From: Neobacillus vireti | Lineage (GTDB): Bacteria > Bacillota > Bacilli > Bacillales > Cytobacillaceae | Length of the DNA stretch: 64,000 nucleotides | Direction: 5' to 3' | Assembly (NCBI RefSeq): GCF_001026695.1 | Contig: NZ_LDNB01000002.1 | Span: 203,998-267,997 of the forward strand | Shown: positions 7,951 through 16,569 of the stretch, piece after piece | How the letters are laid out: every line of letters starts with the position of its first letter | Position numbering within the stretch: the stretch's first letter is position 1 | Translations under genes and position numbers: made by a program | Notes under the pieces: model-generated | What the model was told of the DNA's origin: nothing | Databases searched by the model: none | Seen by the model: only the letters and a program-made list of their open reading frames with translations

Positions 7951-7987
7951 TAGTAAACTTTCGGGAAACATGGGGAGTTGAATTATT

Positions 7988-8860
7988 TTGCAGGAATTAT
8001 CTTTTGTGAAAAATTATAAAGAAAACTTTTCTTTAAGGACCAGCTTTAACCGGTTAGCTGCCAGCACTTTTGGCATTCAGTTTGAAACTTGGTATCAGCA
8101 TGGTTTCTGGACTGAAAAATATCAGCCGTATTCATATGTTGATAATGGCCAAGTGATTGCGAATGTATCGGTTAATCTATTAACCCTGGTAATTAATAAT
8201 GAGGAAAAACAAGCTGTGCAGATTGGTACGGTTATGACACACCCCGACTATCGAAATCAAGGGCTAGCAAGAAAGCTGATGGATAAGGTCTTAGCGGATT
8301 TCAGTCAAGTAGATTTCATCTATTTGTTTGCTAATCAAACGGTATTAGACTTTTATCCGAAATTTGGGTTTGCTCCTGTGGAAGAAGTACAGTTTTCCAT
8401 GGACTATTGCCACATTCCAGCTGAGCAATTAGGGGTGAGAAAATTAGATGGGAGTAAGCCAGACGATTTAACGTTTGTTCACACATTAGCCGCTGAACGG
8501 ATTTCAGGTTCGAAGCATTTTGGAACAAAGGGCAGTGAGGAATTACTGATGTTTTATTGTCTTATGGTTTTCAATCAGGATCTCTACTATCTTGAAGAGG
8601 AAAAGTGTTTGGTTATCTGCCAGCGTGAAAATACTGTTTTACATCTTTATGATGTAATAAGTGAAGAGAAAGTTGTGTTGAAGGATATTTTACGTAAAAT
8701 TGCTGATAATAGTATTACTAAAATTATCCTTCACTATCATCCTGATGATAATGAGGTTAAGCTTGACAAACAGCCTTACCAATCTAAATTATTTGTAAAA
8801 AATATGACAGGTGTTAAACTGCCAAAGGAGTTTAAACACCCGTTTACATCGCAGGCTTAA
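7988..8860 (+). CDS. GNAT-family N-acetyltransferase
   Basis: The frame starts with TTG 7988 after GGGGAG. Residues about 70-140 contain the GNAT core: IGTVMTHPDYRNQGLARKLMDKVL is motif A with the R/Q-x-x-G-x-A acetyl-CoA pyrophosphate loop, followed by FYPKFGFAPVEE (motif B). The C-terminal 150 residues are less conserved and may form a second half-domain, as in Eis-like bipartite acetyltransferases. Substrate is unknown. A terminator follows at 8875. Confidence 0.8.
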   Translation: MQELSFVKNYKENFSLRTSFNRLAASTFGIQFETWYQHGFWTEKYQPYSYVDNGQVIANVSVNLLTLVINNEEKQAVQIGTVMTHPDYRNQGLARKLMDKVLADFSQVDFIYLFANQTVLDFYPKFGFAPVEEVQFSMDYCHIPAEQLGVRKLDGSKPDDLTFVHTLAAERISGSKHFGTKGSEELLMFYCLMVFNQDLYYLEEEKCLVICQRENTVLHLYDVISEEKVVLKDILRKIADNSITKIILHYHPDDNEVKLDKQPYQSKLFVKNMTGVKLPKEFKHPFTSQA

Positions 8861-8874
8861 CATGTTAATAATTA

Positions 8875-8913
8875 AAACACCCCGCAGATTTTTGAATCAT
8901 GCGGGGGTGTTTT
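8875..8913. terminator. Bidirectional terminator between GNAT and MFS genes
   Basis: AAAACACCCCGC and GCGGGGGTGTTTT form a stem with A/T runs on both sides, placed between two convergent genes. Confidence 0.85.
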
Positions 8914-8916
8914 AGG

Positions 8917-10491
8917 TTAGGATTCAGTTGCACCTGAACCAGCAGGTTGACTGTCGCGTTTAATCCGTCCCTTGCCTACAGATAAAGCAACAAGGATACC
9001 GATTGAAATAAAAATAAGACCGGTTAAAAAGACGGTTGAAAAGGATTCAGTCCAAGCAGTTTGAATGCCATGAATGACGATTTTTTGAACTTCTTCCGGC
9101 AGTTTTAACAGACTTGGATGAAGAAGAAGACTAAATAGTGAATCTGTTTTTTCAGAAAGAGTCTTTAGTGCTTCATGTGCGATTGGATTTTCAGTTTCTT
9201 TCGCCGATTGAATCATTTTTGTTCCAAGCGAATGGTTCATGACAGAATTTAAAACAGTAATCCCAATGGTACCGCCGATTGAACGGAAAAAGGTTGATGC
9301 AGCGGTAACAGTTCCGAGTTGTGACTTTGGATATTCATTTTGAATGGCAATCATTAATGTCGGCATTACTAATCCCATTCCCAGCCCTAAAACCACCATA
9401 TAGGCGTAAGCGTTTAACACACTTGATTCCAATCCCATTGTACTCATTAGGTAAAAGCCAAGTGATGCGAGGACCATTCCGGTTGTTAAAACAGTACGGA
9501 ACTTGAACCGAAGCAGCAGCTGCCCGCCTACAACACTAGCGACAATCATGGCAATCATCATCGGTGTCATGGTAGATCCGGCTTTGGTTGGTGAAACACC
9601 GAGAATTCCCTGCATAAACATTGGTACGAACATAATTGCACCAAACATTCCAAGCCCCAATAAGAATCCTAATCCATTCATCGTCGCAAAAATGCGATTT
9701 TTAAATAAGGAGAGATCTAAAATAGGCTCAGCAGCTTTCTTTTCAATAAATCCAAATACAATGAATAGCAGCAAGGACCCGCCGAAAATTAAGAAAGATG
9801 TGATGGATGCCCATGCAAATTTATCGCCGCCAAAGGTAAGCCCAAGTAATAGTAAAACGATCGAGGGAATTAATGTAATTATGCCTAAATAATCGATATT
9901 CACTTTGTCTTTTTTCGCAATTGTTTCATGCTTAAGTCCGGTAAAGATTAATAGAGCGGATAGCAGTCCAAATGGTACATTAATCAGGAAAACCCAGTGC
10001 CAGCTGATATGGTCGACAATCAGACCGCCCAAAAAAGGTCCGATAACAGAACTTAAGCCAAACAGGGCACCAAAGATTCCCTGCCATTTAGCTCGTTGTT
10101 CAGCCGTAAAGATGTCCCCGATGATTGTTTGCGATAGCGGCATAATCATCCCGCCGCCGATTCCTTGAATGCCTCTGTAAATGACCAACTGTTCCATGGA
10201 AGATGCAGTCGCACACAAACCGGATGCAATAATAAAGATAACCGTACCTAATAGGTAAAGAAACCGTCTGCCGTATAGGTCTGATAATTTCCCAACAATC
10301 GGTACAACCGTGGTGGAGGTAATCATATAAGCAGTTGTAACCCAGGCGAAAATGGTAAAGCCGTTTAATTCCGAAATAATCGTCGGCATCGCTGTACCGA
10401 CGATGGTTTGTTCAAGCGCACTAAAGAACATCCCGATAATAAGACCGGTTAAGACTAGTTTTGTATTTATACTTTTTTCTTGTATTTCCAT
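8917..10491 (-). CDS. DHA2/EmrB-QacA-type multidrug efflux MFS transporter
   Basis: This 524-residue integral membrane protein has about 14 hydrophobic segments. The MFS loop motif GKLSDLYGRR lies after TM2, and the antiporter motif C region GIQGIGGGMIMPLSQTIIGDIF near residue 105 is typical of DHA2 exporters. The N-terminus SALEQTIVGTAMPTI is the hallmark of EmrB/LmrB/Mdr proteins. It probably exports drugs by proton antiport. Its upstream region carries a TetR-type palindrome (10602-10623), but no TetR gene is adjacent, so the regulator must be elsewhere. Confidence 0.9.
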   Translation of the reverse strand: MEIQEKSINTKLVLTGLIIGMFFSALEQTIVGTAMPTIISELNGFTIFAWVTTAYMITSTTVVPIVGKLSDLYGRRFLYLLGTVIFIIASGLCATASSMEQLVIYRGIQGIGGGMIMPLSQTIIGDIFTAEQRAKWQGIFGALFGLSSVIGPFLGGLIVDHISWHWVFLINVPFGLLSALLIFTGLKHETIAKKDKVNIDYLGIITLIPSIVLLLLGLTFGGDKFAWASITSFLIFGGSLLLFIVFGFIEKKAAEPILDLSLFKNRIFATMNGLGFLLGLGMFGAIMFVPMFMQGILGVSPTKAGSTMTPMMIAMIVASVVGGQLLLRFKFRTVLTTGMVLASLGFYLMSTMGLESSVLNAYAYMVVLGLGMGLVMPTLMIAIQNEYPKSQLGTVTAASTFFRSIGGTIGITVLNSVMNHSLGTKMIQSAKETENPIAHEALKTLSEKTDSLFSLLLHPSLLKLPEEVQKIVIHGIQTAWTESFSTVFLTGLIFISIGILVALSVGKGRIKRDSQPAGSGATES

Positions 10492-10601
10492 AGTTAAATT
10501 CTCCTATCAAGGTTTTTTAGATTTATTCACATGACTCCTGCTTAAGCTCTAAAAAGAGTAATTGGATTAATTTGCCCTAATTCCTGCTGAATCATTTTAT
10601 A

Positions 10602-10623
10602 ATTGAGTGACCAGTCAGTCAAT
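10602..10623. promoter_or_regulatory. Candidate TetR-type operator upstream of the MFS gene
   Basis: A 22-bp imperfect palindrome (18 of 22 positions symmetric) has half-sites ATTGA-x-TGAC and GTCA-x-TCAAT. Its size and TGAC...GTCA core are like operators of TetR/QacR/LmrA-type repressors of multidrug pumps. It lies 111 bp upstream of the MFS start. Confidence 0.5.
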
Positions 10624-10644
10624 CATTTTTTTAGAAAAAATGAT

Positions 10645-10657
10645 GGTGTCAGGCACC
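10645..10657. repeat. Short dispersed repeat GGTGTCAGGCACC
   Basis: A 13-bp near-palindrome that recurs in inverse form at 17559-17574 and in diverged form at 2211 and 15796. Confidence 0.55.
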
Positions 10658-10681
10658 GTTGAAAGACGCCGCTGAATAAAA

Positions 10682-10707
10682 TGAAACTTTCTGTAATCTT
10701 TATCGTA
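10682..10707 (+). promoter_or_regulatory. Sigma-W promoter of yknWXYZ
   Basis: TGAAAC (10682-10687), exactly 16 bp, then CGTA (10704-10707) is a perfect match to the extracytoplasmic-function sigma-W consensus. It lies 46 bp upstream of yknW. The B. subtilis yknWXYZ operon is a known sigma-W target. Confidence 0.88.
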
Positions 10708-10752
10708 TAATTAATAGGAATCTTTTACATAATTGGATAGGGGTGTTTTTCG

Positions 10753-11424
10753 ATGGAAATGGAGACAGAGTTGACCACGAAGAAAGAGAGCCCGAAGTTA
10801 TTGGGCATGTTTACAAGTCCGGGTTTACAGTTTGAGAGGATCAAGCAAAATCCAAAAATCTGGGTGCCGCTAATTATTATTAGCATCATCTATGCTGTCG
10901 GAATGACGTTAATGGCACTATCAATGGACGCAGAAACGTTGGTTGGTTCCGGAATACCAGAAGATCAGGCAGAAATATTTTTAGTTGTTACAAAGGTCAT
11001 TACCGCGATAACTGGTATATTCGCGCCGATTATTACAATTGTTATCAGCAGTGCGATTCATTTGATCATAGCAAAAATCGCCAATTCACCGGTTTCCTTT
11101 AAACAGTTATTTTCCATGAATACCTACATTACGATTATTGCCGCAGTAGGACTGATTATCAATATGACGGTTAGATTTGTCATCGGCGGTGACCCTAGGA
11201 TAAATATTACTAGCTTAGCAGGGTTACTGAATCAAGATAAAGTAGGTGTTTTAAGCTTCATTGAGGTGTTTGGAATATGGGGAGTTATCCTGACAGCACT
11301 TGGGCTTCATAAAACAGCTCAATTTTCTAAAGGGCTGGCCTGGACGATTGCGATTGCCTTCTTCTTAATTGGGATAGGCTTTGGCTTGGTTGGGACTCTA
11401 TTTCAAGGAGCTGCAAAATTATAA
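10753..11424 (+). CDS. yknW: YknW-like Yip1-family membrane protein
   Basis: This 223-residue Yip1-domain protein has a short polar N-terminus (about 35 residues) and five or six hydrophobic segments between residues 40 and 218. In B. subtilis YknW is needed for assembly of the YknXYZ transporter that protects against the SdpC killing peptide. The stop overlaps the yknX start (TAATG), so all four genes form one tightly coupled operon behind the sigma-W promoter. Confidence 0.88.
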   Translation: MEMETELTTKKESPKLLGMFTSPGLQFERIKQNPKIWVPLIIISIIYAVGMTLMALSMDAETLVGSGIPEDQAEIFLVVTKVITAITGIFAPIITIVISSAIHLIIAKIANSPVSFKQLFSMNTYITIIAAVGLIINMTVRFVIGGDPRINITSLAGLLNQDKVGVLSFIEVFGIWGVILTALGLHKTAQFSKGLAWTIAIAFFLIGIGFGLVGTLFQGAAKL

Positions 11425-12551
11425 TGAAAAAGAAAACATGGATTGCAGTTGGTGTTGTCAGCTTAGTTATCATCATGATTTCTGTCAGTGTATACCGGCA
11501 GGTTTTGGCCAAAGGACCTTCGGTTAAAACAACAGAAATCCAGCAGGAGGAAATATCCTCACTGTTGATGGTACCAGGTACAGTAAAACTGCAAGAGGAA
11601 CAAATCGTTTATGCCTCACCCGATAAAGGGGAGCTGAAGGAACTGCTGGTCGAAGAGGGGCAGACAGTGAAGAAAGGGACCGTTTTGGCTAAACTGCAAA
11701 ATCCTCAGCTAGAATTAGAAATAGAGCAAAATGAAATCGCGATTGAATCAGCTAATTTGAAGATTAATCAAATCGATAAGAAAATAAAGCAGCTTAAGGA
11801 CAAGGAAAAGGATCTTGCTGACCAGGTTGGAAAAGATGAGGCGAAAAAACAGCTTGCACCGGAACTCGAACAGCTGGAGATGGAAAAGAAATTAGCCAAT
11901 CTGGATTTGAAGCAAACGGGACTCCAAAAGGATTTGATAGCCAAGCGCCAAGCTGAATTAGAGATTAAGAGTACAATAGACGGTGTCATTTTGACTGCAA
12001 AAAAGCCTGACTCAGTTTCTAGTACAGGAGCAATGGCTGATCCGATTTTACATATCGGCAAGCTTGAAGGCATGACAGCATCGGGACTGTTATCTGAATA
12101 CGACACATTAAAGGTGAATAGCGGGCAGAAGGTTATTTTAAAATCAGATGCAGTACAGGGGCAAGAATGGCAGGGGGAAATCACCAAGATTGCGATTCTC
12201 CCAGAGCAAAGCCAAGCGGGCATGCAAAGCGGCAGCCAGGCGGTACAGTACCCTTTTGCCGTGAAAATATCCGGAGACACAAAGACCTTAAAACCAGGCT
12301 TCCAGGTGATTATGGAAATTGAAACAGATAAAAAGTCTGCAATGGTGCTCCCTCTCGATGCAGTCCATGATGATGGTGACAAGCCTTATGTATTTATCGT
12401 AAAGGATGGAAAAGCCCAGAAGCAGAAGGTGAAAACGGGAATTACTTCAGGAGAGAAGATTGAAATCCTGGAGGGGGTTTCCCAAGGGGACAAAGTGATT
12501 GTGAATGGGCCCGGCAACCTTAAGAATGGGCTGGAAGTGACAGTTAAATGA
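11424..12551 (+). CDS. yknX: YknX-like membrane fusion protein (HlyD/MacA type)
   Basis: The 375-residue protein has an N-terminal signal anchor (about residues 5-25), a lipoyl-like half motif near 55-85 (GELKELLVEEGQTVKKGTVLAKL), a long helical hairpin rich in K/E/Q (about 95-175), and a C-terminal beta-barrel and membrane-proximal domain ending [14 protein letters not shown]. It is the extracytoplasmic adaptor of a MacAB-like ABC system. It overlaps yknW and yknY by one and four bases. Confidence 0.9.
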   Translation: MKKKTWIAVGVVSLVIIMISVSVYRQVLAKGPSVKTTEIQQEEISSLLMVPGTVKLQEEQIVYASPDKGELKELLVEEGQTVKKGTVLAKLQNPQLELEIEQNEIAIESANLKINQIDKKIKQLKDKEKDLADQVGKDEAKKQLAPELEQLEMEKKLANLDLKQTGLQKDLIAKRQAELEIKSTIDGVILTAKKPDSVSSTGAMADPILHIGKLEGMTASGLLSEYDTLKVNSGQKVILKSDAVQGQEWQGEITKIAILPEQSQAGMQSGSQAVQYPFAVKISGDTKTLKPGFQVIMEIETDKKSAMVLPLDAVHDDGDKPYVFIVKDGKAQKQKVKTGITSGEKIEILEGVSQGDKVIVNGPGNLKNGLEVTVK

Positions 12552-13240
12552 TTAAGCTAGAATCGATTACTAAATCGTTTTTACTTGGAAAAGAAAGTGT
12601 GCATGTGTTAAACGGGATTAGCCTTGATATCGAGGCAGGTGAATTTGTTGCCATTATGGGTCCTTCAGGCTCCGGGAAATCAACCCTGATGAATATTATT
12701 GGCTGTTTGGACAAACCAACTGAGGGAGAGTACTATTTAGGTGGCGAAAATGTTTCACATTATCATGATAAGGAATTGGCCCGGGTTCGAAACCAATCGA
12801 TCGGCTTTGTTTTTCAACAATTCCATTTATTACCAAGACTTACAGCGTTGAAAAATGTTGAACTGCCGATGATTTATGCAGGTATATCCAAAAAAGAGCG
12901 GCAGGCCCGGGCAGAAGCGGCATTATTAAAAGTGGGGCTTGGAGACAGGATGGATCACCTCCCCAATGCTCTATCTGGCGGACAGAAACAGCGGGTGGCC
13001 ATCGCCCGGTCGATTGTTAATAAGCCGAAACTAATTTTAGCAGATGAACCGACAGGGGCGCTTGATTCGAAAACAAGTACGGATATCATGGAACAATTTC
13101 GCGAGCTAAATAGCGAAGGCGTTACGGTTATCGTCGTAACTCATGAGTCTGAAGTGGCGGAATATGCAAACCGGACGATTATGGTGAGGGATGGGTTGCT
13201 CCAGCCCCCTGCAGTGATGGAAAGGGGGCGGCTGCGATGA
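12548..13240 (+). CDS. yknY: YknY-like ABC transporter ATPase
   Basis: This 230-residue LolD/MacB-type ATPase has Walker [10 protein letters not shown] near residue 38, Q-loop [20 protein letters not shown], signature [14 protein letters not shown] near 141 and Walker [14 protein letters not shown]. It should energise YknZ in the sigma-W-controlled antimicrobial-peptide resistance system. It starts within the end of yknX (ATGA overlap) and overlaps yknZ in the same way. Confidence 0.92.
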   Translation: MIKLESITKSFLLGKESVHVLNGISLDIEAGEFVAIMGPSGSGKSTLMNIIGCLDKPTEGEYYLGGENVSHYHDKELARVRNQSIGFVFQQFHLLPRLTALKNVELPMIYAGISKKERQARAEAALLKVGLGDRMDHLPNALSGGQKQRVAIARSIVNKPKLILADEPTGALDSKTSTDIMEQFRELNSEGVTVIVVTHESEVAEYANRTIMVRDGLLQPPAVMERGRLR

Positions 13241-14430
13241 GTTTTATCGAAAATCTTGGCATGGCATTAAGTTCTCTTAAAGCCCATAAGATGCGCAGTA
13301 TTTTGACAATGCTGGGGATCATTATTGGTGTCGGTGCCGTTATTATCGTTGTGGCAATCGGGCAGGGTGGTGAGGCAATGCTAAAGTCACAAATTACCGG
13401 CCCAGGGAATACAATTGAAATGTTTTATCAGCCGTCGGACGAAGAAATACGGTCAAACCCTAATGTCTTCCAGCAGTCCCCATTTAAACAAGAGGACATC
13501 CGAGTCCTTGAACAATTACCGGAAATTAAGCGGGTAGTCGCATCAAGTACGAAATTATCAACTGCTCGATTACAAACGGAATCCGCCGATGTGTCGACAA
13601 CGGGAATTAATCAGGCCTACCTGCAATTGAATGAGTTGAAAGTAGAAAAGGGAAGAGGCTTCTCTTCTGCTGATTTTCTCGGCGGCCGTCGTGCGGGGAT
13701 TATTAGCAATAAATTGCAAGAGAAGTTATTTAAAGAGGAGAATCCTGTTGGGAAAATCATCATGGTTTCCAATCAGCCGATTGAAATTATCGGTGTCTTA
13801 GAAAAGCCGACTGGTTTGCTGGCGTTTGGCTCCATGGAGGTTTATCTTCCTTTCCAAACATGGAGAAATATTTTTGGAAGCAGTGACTTTACCCAGGTAA
13901 CTCTTCAAGCAGCTTCCGCTGAGCAGCTCCAAGTGGCGGGTAAAAAGGCGGCTAAACTTTTAAATAATTTGCATAATACGGAAAAGTCCTATCAAGTTAT
14001 TAATATGGAAGAAATCGCTCAAGGAGTCGGTCAGGTTACTAAAATAATGACGCTGATTATTGGGAGCATTGCTGGTATCTCCTTATTTGTTGGCGGAATT
14101 GGTGTCATGAATATTATGCTTGTTTCCGTGACGGAACGGACAAGGGAAATCGGGATCCGTATGGCACTAGGGGCAACTCGTGGACAGGTGTTGACACAAT
14201 TTTTAATTGAATCGATGACCTTAACCTTAATCGGCGGTATCCTTGGAATTTTTCTCGGCTGGGGAACGTCCACAATTGTCAGCTACTTTGCCGGCTGGCC
14301 ATCCTTGGTATCCTGGCAGGTTGTAGTAGGCGGCGTGTTGTTTTCGATGATTATTGGAGTCTTGTTTGGACTCCTTCCAGCCAATAAGGCAGCCAAGCTT
14401 GACCCGATTGATTCACTAAGATACGAATAA
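13237..14430 (+). CDS. yknZ: YknZ-like MacB/FtsX-type permease
   Basis: The 397-residue permease has one N-terminal TM (SILTMLGIIIGVGAVIIVVAIG), a large extracytoplasmic MacB-like domain (about residues 45-265) and three C-terminal TMs in an FtsX domain (GIGVMNIMLVSVTERTREIGIRMALGA near 285). Together with YknX and YknY it forms a type VII ABC mechanotransmission system. It is the last gene of the operon and a terminator follows at 14456. Confidence 0.92.
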   Translation: MSFIENLGMALSSLKAHKMRSILTMLGIIIGVGAVIIVVAIGQGGEAMLKSQITGPGNTIEMFYQPSDEEIRSNPNVFQQSPFKQEDIRVLEQLPEIKRVVASSTKLSTARLQTESADVSTTGINQAYLQLNELKVEKGRGFSSADFLGGRRAGIISNKLQEKLFKEENPVGKIIMVSNQPIEIIGVLEKPTGLLAFGSMEVYLPFQTWRNIFGSSDFTQVTLQAASAEQLQVAGKKAAKLLNNLHNTEKSYQVINMEEIAQGVGQVTKIMTLIIGSIAGISLFVGGIGVMNIMLVSVTERTREIGIRMALGATRGQVLTQFLIESMTLTLIGGILGIFLGWGTSTIVSYFAGWPSLVSWQVVVGGVLFSMIIGVLFGLLPANKAAKLDPIDSLRYE

Positions 14431-14455
14431 CGAAAACAAAATCTAGCAGGAAGTA

Positions 14456-14490
14456 GTGTGGCATATGCTTTTTATGCCACACTTTTAATT
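14456..14490 (+). terminator. Terminator of yknWXYZ
   Basis: GTGTGGCATA and TATGCCACAC form a strong 10-bp stem followed by TTTTAATTTTTT. Confidence 0.9.
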
Positions 14491-14582
14491 TTTTGTTTAA
14501 AAAGTTTGCAGAAATAGAATAAGGTGATAAAATTAATTCTAATATTCAGTCAACTATATTGGTTTTGACTGAATCAATTTAA

Positions 14583-14630
14583 TAGCTTAGAAGGAGTCGA
14601 GATGAGAATGGAAAGAGTGAGCGTAGAGAG
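14583..14630 (+). promoter_or_regulatory. Candidate TRAP (MtrB) RNA-binding site over the trpB start
   Basis: Nine (G/U)AG triplets occur at 14583, 14588, 14594, 14599, 14604, 14615, 14619, 14624 and 14628. Spacers are 2, 3, 2, 2, 8, 1, 2 and 1 nt. The run covers the Shine-Dalgarno AAGGAG and start codon of trpB. TRAP translational targets in B. subtilis (trpG, trpP, ycbK) have this arrangement, including one long spacer. The two 1-nt spacers are less favourable. Confidence 0.5.
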
Positions 14631-15777
14631 TAAAGGTTATTTTGGAGAGTTTGGCGGCAGTTTTATCCCTGAGGACCTGCAGCAGGTAATGAACGAGTTG
14701 GAGAGACAGTTTTTAAAGTATAAAGACGATCCGGAGTTCATTGAAGAATTCAACTATTATTTAAAAGAATATATTGGCCGGGAAAACCCGTTAACGTTTG
14801 CTGAAAATTTAACGAAGCAGATGGGCGGAGCGAAAATTTATTTGAAACGGGAAGATTTAAACCATACAGGTGCGCATAAAATTAATAATGCAATTGGTCA
14901 AATATTATTAGCTAAACGGATGGGTGTGAAGCGGATCATTGCCGAAACGGGTGCCGGTCAGCACGGTGTAGCAACGGCAACTGCCTGTGCGATGTTTGGG
15001 ATGGAATGTATTATTTATATGGGCAAACTGGATACCGAACGCCAAGCGCTGAATGTCTTTCGAATGGAGTTATTAGGGGCCAAGGTTGTTCCTGTCACAA
15101 AGGGGCAGGGCCGCTTAAAGGATGCTGTCGATGAAGCATTAGGTGATCTGGTTCAAAACTATAAAAATACCTTTTACCTGCTGGGATCGGCGGTTGGTCC
15201 GCATCCATATCCAACAATGGTTAAGCATTTTCAAGCAATCATTAGTAAAGAATCCAAACGCCAAGTGCTTGAAAAAGAAGGAAAGCTGCCCACTGCGGTA
15301 ATCGCCTGTGCAGGCGGCGGCAGTAATGCTATCGGTGCCTTTGCTCACTATATTGATGAAAAAAATGTTCGCTTAATTGGGGTCGAACCGGCGGAAGCTC
15401 CCACATTGACAGAAGGTGTTCCCGCAGTTATCCACGGGTTTAAATGTTTAACATTGTTGGATGAGTCTGGTGAACCTAGACCAACTTATTCGATTGCTGC
15501 CGGGTTGGATTATCCTGGTGTAGGACCGGAGCACAGCTACTTGAAAACAAGCGGAAGAGCGGAGTATGTGACAATTACTGGACAAAAAGCATTGGAGGCG
15601 TTTCAACTATTAAGCAAAACAGAGGGCATCATCCCCGCATTGGAGAGCTCCCATGCCGTTGCCTACGCAATGAAGCTAGCAAAAGAGCTAGCAGCGGATG
15701 ATGTGCTAATCGTAAACCTATCAGGCCGCGGCGATAAAGACGTTGAGCAAGTGTTTCATATGTTAAAGGAGAAGTAG
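14602..15777 (+). CDS. trpB: Tryptophan synthase beta chain (stand-alone)
   Basis: This 391-residue protein is a normal-length TrpB1-type subunit. It has the PLP lysine in HTGAHKINNA near residue 90, the substrate loop AETGAGQHGVATAT near 113, the phosphate-binding GGGSNAIG near 236 and the C-terminal LSGRGDKD. It condenses indole and serine to tryptophan. No trpA or other trp gene is in the window, and a terminator separates it from yknZ, so it is transcribed alone. ATG 14602 is used because AAGGAG is five bases upstream. The start region carries the TRAP-like triplets described separately. Confidence 0.95.
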   Translation: MRMERVSVESKGYFGEFGGSFIPEDLQQVMNELERQFLKYKDDPEFIEEFNYYLKEYIGRENPLTFAENLTKQMGGAKIYLKREDLNHTGAHKINNAIGQILLAKRMGVKRIIAETGAGQHGVATATACAMFGMECIIYMGKLDTERQALNVFRMELLGAKVVPVTKGQGRLKDAVDEALGDLVQNYKNTFYLLGSAVGPHPYPTMVKHFQAIISKESKRQVLEKEGKLPTAVIACAGGGSNAIGAFAHYIDEKNVRLIGVEPAEAPTLTEGVPAVIHGFKCLTLLDESGEPRPTYSIAAGLDYPGVGPEHSYLKTSGRAEYVTITGQKALEAFQLLSKTEGIIPALESSHAVAYAMKLAKELAADDVLIVNLSGRGDKDVEQVFHMLKEK

Positions 15778-15795
15778 ACTTTGGTGTTTTAAACT

Positions 15796-15820
15796 ATGGG
15801 TGTCAGGTACTGAAACCCAT
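15796..15820. repeat. Short repeat/hairpin of the GGTGTCAGG type
   Basis: ATGGGT (15796-15801) and ACCCAT (15815-15820) bracket a TGTCAGGTACTGAA core. The core resembles the short repeat at 10645 and 17559. It could form a weak hairpin between trpB and the next gene. Confidence 0.4.
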
Positions 15821-15851
15821 AAAATGTAAAATGGTGCTAAAGGGGAAAGGA

Positions 15852-16475
15852 ATGTATAGGAGAAGAGTTAAATGCTATATTGGTTATAGTAGAACAAGTG
15901 ATATGTCATTTTATAAGCGAGGTTGTTTTGTTTTTTTCGGCTCCTCGCTTGTCGCTTTGTCCCTACAGTTATTTTTGGTGAAAAACTTTGTTATTGATGG
16001 GGGAATTATCGGGATAAGCATTATTCTTTCTCATGTTACTAGTCAGGAAGTGGGCCTGTTTCTTTTGCTTTTGAATACTCCGTTTTTCTTAATCGCCTAT
16101 TCATTCTTAGGGAGAAGGTTCCTAATCCTAAGCGTTTTCGCCATTCTTGTCTTATCGTTGGAAACGTATTTATTAGAACCTTTTCCCGTTTTAACAAATA
16201 ATACATTTGTAGTGATAATCCTCGGCGGCATTGCTTTAGGCTTAGGGGTAGGAATAACCATTCGATTTGGCGGCTGTTTAGATGGGACTGAGGTACTAGC
16301 AATCCTGTTTAGTAAACGTTCCCCTTTTTCCATTGGACAATATGTACTATTTTTTAATATCTTTATTTTTGGAAGCTCGATTTTCATATTTGGTTTAAAT
16401 GAAGCCGTCTACTCATTGGCAACTTTTATAGTTGCATATAAAACGATTGACTTTTCCATTCAGTCGCATTTGTGA
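15852..16475 (+). CDS. YitT-family membrane protein lacking the DUF2179 domain
   Basis: ATG 15852 after AAGGGGAAAGG is chosen over the upstream ATG, which has no ribosome binding site; this gives 207 residues. Five or six hydrophobic segments and the motifs KNFVIDGGIIGISIILSH and FGGCLDGTEVLAILF are typical of the YitT membrane domain. Full-length relatives of about 280 residues continue into a cytoplasmic DUF2179 domain. Here the frame ends soon after YKTIDFSIQ, where that domain should begin. Function in the family is unknown. Confidence 0.75.
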   Translation: MYRRRVKCYIGYSRTSDMSFYKRGCFVFFGSSLVALSLQLFLVKNFVIDGGIIGISIILSHVTSQEVGLFLLLLNTPFFLIAYSFLGRRFLILSVFAILVLSLETYLLEPFPVLTNNTFVVIILGGIALGLGVGITIRFGGCLDGTEVLAILFSKRSPFSIGQYVLFFNIFIFGSSIFIFGLNEAVYSLATFIVAYKTIDFSIQSHL

Positions 16476-16484
16476 TTGTATGCA

Positions 16485-16524
16485 AAGAACCTTGGATAAC
16501 ACGGTATCCAAGGTTCTTTTTTAC
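16485..16524 (+). terminator. Terminator after the YitT-like gene
   Basis: AAAGAACCTTGGATA and TATCCAAGGTTCTTT form a 15-bp stem followed by a T-run. Confidence 0.92.
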
Positions 16525-16569
16525 TTTTCAAAACTAGAGTCTCGGTCTAGATGGGCATTTTTTCAAAAG

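Noticed and set aside
9503..9892. 129-codon frame opposite to the MFS gene
   Set aside because: It is the antisense shadow of a well-supported transporter gene with codon bias imposed by the other strand.
11768..12382. 204-codon minus-strand frame within yknX
   Set aside because: It is a Ser/Cys-rich antisense shadow of the coiled-coil gene, with no ribosome binding site.
14491..14601. T-box or tryptophan leader peptide upstream of trpB
   Set aside because: No T-box sequence, no terminator/antiterminator pair and no Trp-rich leader ORF were found in the short leader.
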